DNA of 64,000 bases from CAWGET01 sp963821715 (lineage in GTDB: Bacteria; Bacteroidota; Ignavibacteria; Ignavibacteriales; Melioribacteraceae). The translations under genes were made by a program, and so were the position numbers. Positions 60,245 through 64,000 of this stretch are shown here, piece by piece. Position 1 is the first letter of the stretch. The number at the start of each line of letters is the position of its first letter. Location of the stretch: positions 124,001-188,000 of the forward strand of contig CAWGET010000006.1 of NCBI GenBank assembly GCA_963821715.1. The letters run 5' to 3'. The notes under the pieces were generated by a model. It did not search any database, was not told the DNA's origin, and saw nothing but the letters and a program-made list of their open reading frames with translations.

Positions 60245-61492
60245 TTATTTTAATAGCACCATTTTCTTAGTTTTGGTATAATTCCCACTATTTATTCTAT
60301 AGAAATAAATTCCACTTGATAAATTGCCAGCGTTAAATTCAATTTCATATTTTCCAACCTCTTTGTAATCGTCAACCAATTTTATTATTTCTCTTCCCAG
60401 AATATCATATAAATAAATTTTGACACTTCCACTTTTGGGTATTGAATAGCTAATTTTAGTTGATGGATTAAAAGGATTTGGATAATTCTGAGAAAGAGAA
60501 TATGTGGTTGGTAATTTCAGGCCTTGTTCTACTTTTACAATTTTATCCTCATTAAATACAAAACATCCTTCATCACTTATAAACCACTTATTATTGTATC
60601 GGTCAATCGCAATGTCCCTAATACTATAATTTGAAAAATCATAAACTTCAATATTTTTATTATATTTTATCAATTTACCTTTGTCCGTGCCAATCCACAA
60701 AAAATTATTTCTATCCCTTACCAATGAAGTAATGTTTGATGTGTCAGAACTTAAAACTGAATCAATTTTTGTATACTCAATGTAAGTCCCTTTTGCATAC
60801 TTACTTAATCTCTCACCGTAAACAAATATTTCTTCACCCAATTTTGTTATTCCTGTAGGTTGCCATCCGTTTGGATTAATAGTGTTTATTTCTTCTTCAT
60901 TAAATAGGTTTATACTATCGGGGAAAAACATTACAACTCCAAAACCACTTGCAACCAATAAGGTATCTTTATTTATTGGAACTAAATTATAAACAAATGG
61001 GTGATCAAATGTTCTTATTGAATCATCGCTAAATATCGCGATCTTATCATCACCAAGCCCCATTCCCCATTGATTTATTAGAGAATAATAAATAGTTGAG
61101 TCATTATCTATATAAATGTTTCTAATAAAATAGATGCCGTATTCATAATTAATATATTGCCACGAGTCATTGTTTAATGAATAAAGACCACAACTATAAT
61201 AATCTGAAATACCAAACCAGATTGTACCATTGGGCGATACCGAAATTTCATTAATATAATTTCTTTCTGTTATATTCCCAATGCTCGTATCAATATTCCA
61301 ACTTTTATTAAACTTAAAAAGTTGCTGATTAGAACCTCCAACCCATACTGAATTAGAAGAATCAATTGCGAGACTGGTTAAGTTTTTGGCAACTAGAGGA
61401 GAGTTTGTTTCATTATAAAGTTTTAATTCTTGTGGATAATTAAAATTTTGTGAAATCAAAAAAATAATTAATATCGATTTTAATGTTTTCAT
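60245..61492 (-). CDS. Secreted beta-propeller protein with type IX secretion C-terminal domain
   Basis: A 415-residue protein with a signal peptide (LKSILIIFLISQNFNYPQ). Repeated propeller blades follow, of the kind seen in two-component regulator propeller domains (NLTSLAIDSSNSVWVGGSNQ, EISVSPNGTIWFGISD, SLVRDRNNFLWIGTDKGKLI, DIAIDRYNNKWFISDEGCFV). The last 80 residues are a type A T9SS sorting domain: YSLSQNYPNPFNPSTKISYS, YLYDILGREIIKLVDDY, LSSGIYFYRINSGNYTKTKK. It is expected to be exported to the cell surface or medium. It is flanked by attC-like elements, so it may be a mobile cassette. Confidence 0.85.
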   Translation of the reverse strand: MKTLKSILIIFLISQNFNYPQELKLYNETNSPLVAKNLTSLAIDSSNSVWVGGSNQQLFKFNKSWNIDTSIGNITERNYINEISVSPNGTIWFGISDYYSCGLYSLNNDSWQYINYEYGIYFIRNIYIDNDSTIYYSLINQWGMGLGDDKIAIFSDDSIRTFDHPFVYNLVPINKDTLLVASGFGVVMFFPDSINLFNEEEINTINPNGWQPTGITKLGEEIFVYGERLSKYAKGTYIEYTKIDSVLSSDTSNITSLVRDRNNFLWIGTDKGKLIKYNKNIEVYDFSNYSIRDIAIDRYNNKWFISDEGCFVFNEDKIVKVEQGLKLPTTYSLSQNYPNPFNPSTKISYSIPKSGSVKIYLYDILGREIIKLVDDYKEVGKYEIEFNAGNLSSGIYFYRINSGNYTKTKKMVLLK

Positions 61493-61501
61493 TTTTTAGC
61501 C

Positions 61502-61690
61502 TTATAATGGTGTTGTTTTTCACCCGTCCGCCCCGAACGCGATGCTGAACTGAAAAGCTCCTGCCAAATATTTTTAACAAATTTATTTATTAGAACGATG
61601 TTACAAGCAATGCTTACCTTTTCACCAAACCTGAAAATTTTGAAAATGCCGCACTGAAAAAAGCGGTCGGGTGGAAAAGTTTGTTATATA
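61502..61690. repeat. Long imperfect inverted repeat upstream of the T9SS gene (attC-like, long loop)
   Basis: The left arm (61502-61532) reads TTATAATGGTGTTG then TTTTTCACCCGTCCGC; the right arm (61663-61690) reads GCGGTCGGGTGGAAAAG then TTTGTTATATAG. CACCCGTCCGC pairs with GCGGTCGGGTG with one mismatch, followed by T/A pairing and then the partly complementary outer ends. The enclosed loop is about 130 bases. Large attC sites such as the Vibrio repeats have this plan. It fills the 239-base gap between the T9SS gene and the beta-lactamase-fold gene. Confidence 0.45.
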
Positions 61691-61731
61691 GCGGGAAAAA
61701 TAATATATAAATATATTAAATTTAATAATGA

Positions 61732-62820
61732 TTAATCACATAAGGCAAGTATTCTTTGAGCATATTTCCTTCCCACTTTTGTTCTTAAATTAAATTCTCC
61801 TTGCAAATTTGGTTCAGATGTAATTGCAACAATTAATTCTTTTTCCGGAAACACAAAAAATAATTGTCTGCCGTTGCCAGACATAAAATAGGTCTTATGT
61901 TCCGGATAACTCCACCACAAATAGCCGAAGTTCTTATCATCAGCTTCTACAAGCGGTTTAACCATTTCATCGATGTAACTTTTACTTATAATTTGTTGTC
62001 CGTTATATTTTCCATCATTTAATACAAGCTGTGCAATTTTTGCCATTGCCCTAGGAGTTGAATTTATGCCAAATGCTCCTAAAGTAGTGCCGTCTTTGTA
62101 ATTTAGCCATTCAATTTTTCTTAAACCAATTTTTGAGAATAGAACTTCATCAGCCCAATCAGACATTTTCTTTCCGGTTAATTTTTGAATTATTGAGGAT
62201 AAAATCTGAGGATCACCATCTTTATATTTGAAATATGTCCCGGGTTCATAAATCAGATCTTTACTTAGAACAAATGATAAATAGCTATTTGGAATTTGCC
62301 GAAGTATCTCAGAATCATCTCCATTAAGTCCGTAATTTTTGTAATCAATTCCAGATTGCATTGTTAATAAATCTTTAACAGTTATATTTTGTTTATCGGG
62401 ATGCTTTTCTAATGATTCCGGTAGATATTTTTCTATTTTATCATCTAAGGAATTTAATAAACCTTTGTCTAAAGCAATTCCAACAAGAACGCCGGTAACT
62501 TGTTTTGTGCAAGACCAAAATGGTCTTAAAGTAGTTCTATCGGATTCATCTTTAGTATAACTTTCCGCCACGAGTTTCGCATTTCTAAAAACGGTCATAC
62601 TTCTAACTTGCCAAACATTATTATCGTTATGAAAATCTTCAAAAACGGAAACCATTCCTAAACTGTCGATATTTTCTTTTGAAGGAGTAGAAATTTCCCA
62701 TCCGTCATTTAGTGTAGTTGGTTTGAATGATTCAAAGGGAGTCTTTAATTCCGGCTCTGTTATGCATCCAACCACAGAAAATATTAGTATTAATGCAGAA
62801 ATTAAAATTCGCTTATTCAT
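61732..62820 (-). CDS. Beta-lactamase-fold serine hydrolase lipoprotein
   Basis: A 362-residue class C beta-lactamase/esterase-like protein with a lipoprotein signal (ILISALILIFSVVGCITEPE). The SxxK nucleophile motif is in LRPFWSCTKQVTGVLVGIAL, the tyrosine motif in GTYFKYKDGDPQILSSI, and MQSGIDY is typical of the family. The C-terminal part (FGYLWWSYPEHKTYFMSGNG with GRQLFFVFPEKELIVAI after it) matches the KTG-like strand. Such proteins are usually peptidases or esterases of unknown substrate and seldom antibiotic-resistance enzymes. The next gene downstream in transcription is separated by the inverted repeat. Confidence 0.87.
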   Translation of the reverse strand: MNKRILISALILIFSVVGCITEPELKTPFESFKPTTLNDGWEISTPSKENIDSLGMVSVFEDFHNDNNVWQVRSMTVFRNAKLVAESYTKDESDRTTLRPFWSCTKQVTGVLVGIALDKGLLNSLDDKIEKYLPESLEKHPDKQNITVKDLLTMQSGIDYKNYGLNGDDSEILRQIPNSYLSFVLSKDLIYEPGTYFKYKDGDPQILSSIIQKLTGKKMSDWADEVLFSKIGLRKIEWLNYKDGTTLGAFGINSTPRAMAKIAQLVLNDGKYNGQQIISKSYIDEMVKPLVEADDKNFGYLWWSYPEHKTYFMSGNGRQLFFVFPEKELIVAITSEPNLQGEFNLRTKVGRKYAQRILALCD

Positions 62821-63567
62821 TTATTTTCCTCCCAAATTGTATTTTATATTCAAAGCGTGGTTTAGCATTTTTATCTTTGGATCATCAAAATATTGGAGAT
62901 AGTTTAAGCTGTAGCCAATTCCCCAGGTTCTAGATTTTCCTATGTAGTAGTTAAAATTGAATGAAGTATTAAAAAGTCTATTAATGCTTCCAATTTTCAT
63001 ATTTGAATGGAGGTCAGAAATAAAATCGGAAACTTTAAGTGAGAAGAAATAATAATCTCTTGAAGCCGGAGGACGCGAAGTTAAGCTTAAACCCGATATT
63101 GCAAAATTTGCGGTTAGTAAATTTTCTCCGTTAGGATATTCAAAATAAAGATTTGGTGATAAACTGAAATTCGTTGTCCAAAAATCTAAGCCGGATTGTA
63201 AATCCGGATAAAGCTGAAGACTATAAGTAGCTTTAAATTGCGGACCAAGATAAAGTTTGTAATCAGAACTATTTGATATTATGAAGCCGTAATAAATAAT
63301 TATTGGAGAAATATCGACTGAGATTCCGAGAATTCCACGATTATCTAAAATGCTTGCGCCAAGAGTTGGACTAAAAATTAATGCTCGTTCAGAATCAATA
63401 TTTTGATAACTGTAATTCAGAGAAAAAGTCGGTCCTTCAAAAACCATATTGTTATTGAACTTTTCTTGAATCTGAGTGAACTTTGCCGAAATACCAATAT
63501 AATGTTGAGCTTTGATCTGGATTACAAAAATCAGAATAAAAAATAAAACGCTTGATTTAAATTTCAT
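62821..63567 (-). CDS. Outer-membrane beta-barrel-like protein of unknown function
   Basis: A 248-residue protein with a signal peptide (SSVLFFILIFVIQIKAQ). It has many amphipathic strands ending in aromatic residues (TFSLNYSYQNIDSERALIFS, YYFFSLKVSDFISDL, FNFNYYIGKSRTWGIGYSLN), and the C-terminus KMLNHALNIKYNLGGK. It looks like a small outer-membrane barrel. It directly precedes the serine hydrolase gene with no gap, so the two are co-transcribed and may be a functional pair. The family is not recognised. Confidence 0.7.
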   Translation of the reverse strand: MKFKSSVLFFILIFVIQIKAQHYIGISAKFTQIQEKFNNNMVFEGPTFSLNYSYQNIDSERALIFSPTLGASILDNRGILGISVDISPIIIYYGFIISNSSDYKLYLGPQFKATYSLQLYPDLQSGLDFWTTNFSLSPNLYFEYPNGENLLTANFAISGLSLTSRPPASRDYYFFSLKVSDFISDLHSNMKIGSINRLFNTSFNFNYYIGKSRTWGIGYSLNYLQYFDDPKIKMLNHALNIKYNLGGK

Positions 63568-63748
63568 AAATCTGCCTTTGCAAATTTGTTAAATAATTGT
63601 GATACAAAGGTCATAATGAAACCAAGCTAATTCAATCGCCAATCAGTGTGATTTTGAACTATAACACTAATATCACACCAAAGTAGTATGTTCATTTTGG
63701 TTTGTCAAAGTTAGATTTGGAGCAGTTATTTTAAAATAGGAGACAAAA

Positions 63749-64000
63749 ATGAAAACTGTTTTGAGATTTATATTTCTAGTAACCAGCTTAATAAATCTTA
63801 CTGCTTGCAATTCAGATTCTTCCATTGTTGGCAATAATAATTTTGTAACCAAAGATTTTACGGTTGGAGAATTTGAAAATATATCAAATCCATTTTCCGG
63901 ATCAGTAAAATTGAAATATGGAAGTCCTAAGGTTGTTGTTACCGCAGAAAGCAATATAATCGATTTGATAAATATTGACAATGAAAACAACACATTAAAA
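63749..64000 (+). CDS. GIN-domain (DUF2807) lipoprotein, truncated by window edge
   Basis: The 84 codons visible begin at an ATG after AGGAGAC. They encode a lipoprotein signal (FIFLVTSLINLTACNSDSSI, Cys near residue 18). The opening of a putative auto-transporter adhesin head GIN domain follows: VTKDFTVGEFENISNPFSGS, VKLKYGSPKVVVTAES, NIIDLINIDNENNTLK, with the usual series of short beta strands. The domain is common in Bacteroidota and its function is unknown. The gene is divergent from the outer-membrane protein gene, with 181 bases between them. Confidence 0.75.
   Translation, partial: MKTVLRFIFLVTSLINLTACNSDSSIVGNNNFVTKDFTVGEFENISNPFSGSVKLKYGSPKVVVTAESNIIDLINIDNENNTLK

Noticed and set aside
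63673..63993. Minus-strand 106-residue frame at the right edge
   Set aside because: It is antisense to the GIN-domain lipoprotein, which has a signal peptide, ribosome binding site and family match.
57341..64000. Prophage or insertion sequence in the accessory tract
   Set aside because: No transposase, integrase, terminase or other phage gene is seen, and no terminal inverted repeats with target duplication could be found.

Overview
The window is a roughly 64 kb AT-rich chromosomal segment that fits a member of the Ignavibacteria (Bacteroidota/Chlorobiota group). The support is an Alternative Complex III respiratory operon, a secreted protein ending in the YPNPFNPST-type C-terminal domain used for type IX secretion, TonB-dependent and carboxypeptidase-like outer-membrane proteins, many small signal-peptide proteins, and Shine-Dalgarno-led genes with frequent TTG starts. 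This placement is inference; no rRNA or other decisive marker lies in the window.

Region by region. (1) 1-10.2 kb, minus strand: one overlapping respiratory operon, actB, an actC-actD fusion, actF, pentaheme actA, ccoN, a ccoO with an extra cytochrome c domain, a tiny ccoS-like gene, two small membrane proteins and actE. A cbb3-type oxidase is therefore embedded inside an Alternative Complex III locus, which suggests a quinol:cytochrome c reductase physically or functionally coupled to its terminal oxidase. (2) 10.4-16 kb: a decayed quinone oxidoreductase, tRNA-Val(TAC), an orphan multi-PAS histidine kinase, a hexapeptide sugar acetyltransferase and a frameshifted lipoprotein. (3) 16-30 kb: mdh, then rplU-rpmA, then a long minus-strand run (secreted protein, double GNAT, TonB receptor, xseA, xseB, dxs, Gfo/Idh oxidoreductase, PhoB/PhoR-like pair, pgi). 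(4) 30-53 kb: mostly housekeeping genes: surE, comF, argS, rsfS, panD, ridA, mazG, a PhoH-like ATPase, radC, guaA, gcvH, accC-accB-efp, dapF, thioredoxin, plus a VapBC module. (5) 53-57 kb: two neighbouring plus-strand genes each broken by a single apparent extra A, DUF190-crcB, and a TPR protein. (6) 57.3-64 kb: an accessory tract (lipoproteins, alpha/beta hydrolase, AbrB-VapC module, T9SS cargo, beta-lactamase-fold serine hydrolase, outer-membrane protein, truncated GIN-domain lipoprotein). Its intergenic spaces carry long inverted repeats and recurring TTATAAC/GTTATAA heptamers resembling integron attC recombination sites; no integrase is present in the window.

The most noteworthy points are the ACIII-cbb3 composite operon, the attC-like cassette tract at the right end, a family of 13-bp tandem repeats at two loci, two genes (radC and the PhoH-like gene) whose best-placed start codons are ATT and ATA, and a cluster of single-base frameshifts that are either assembly errors or real gene decay.
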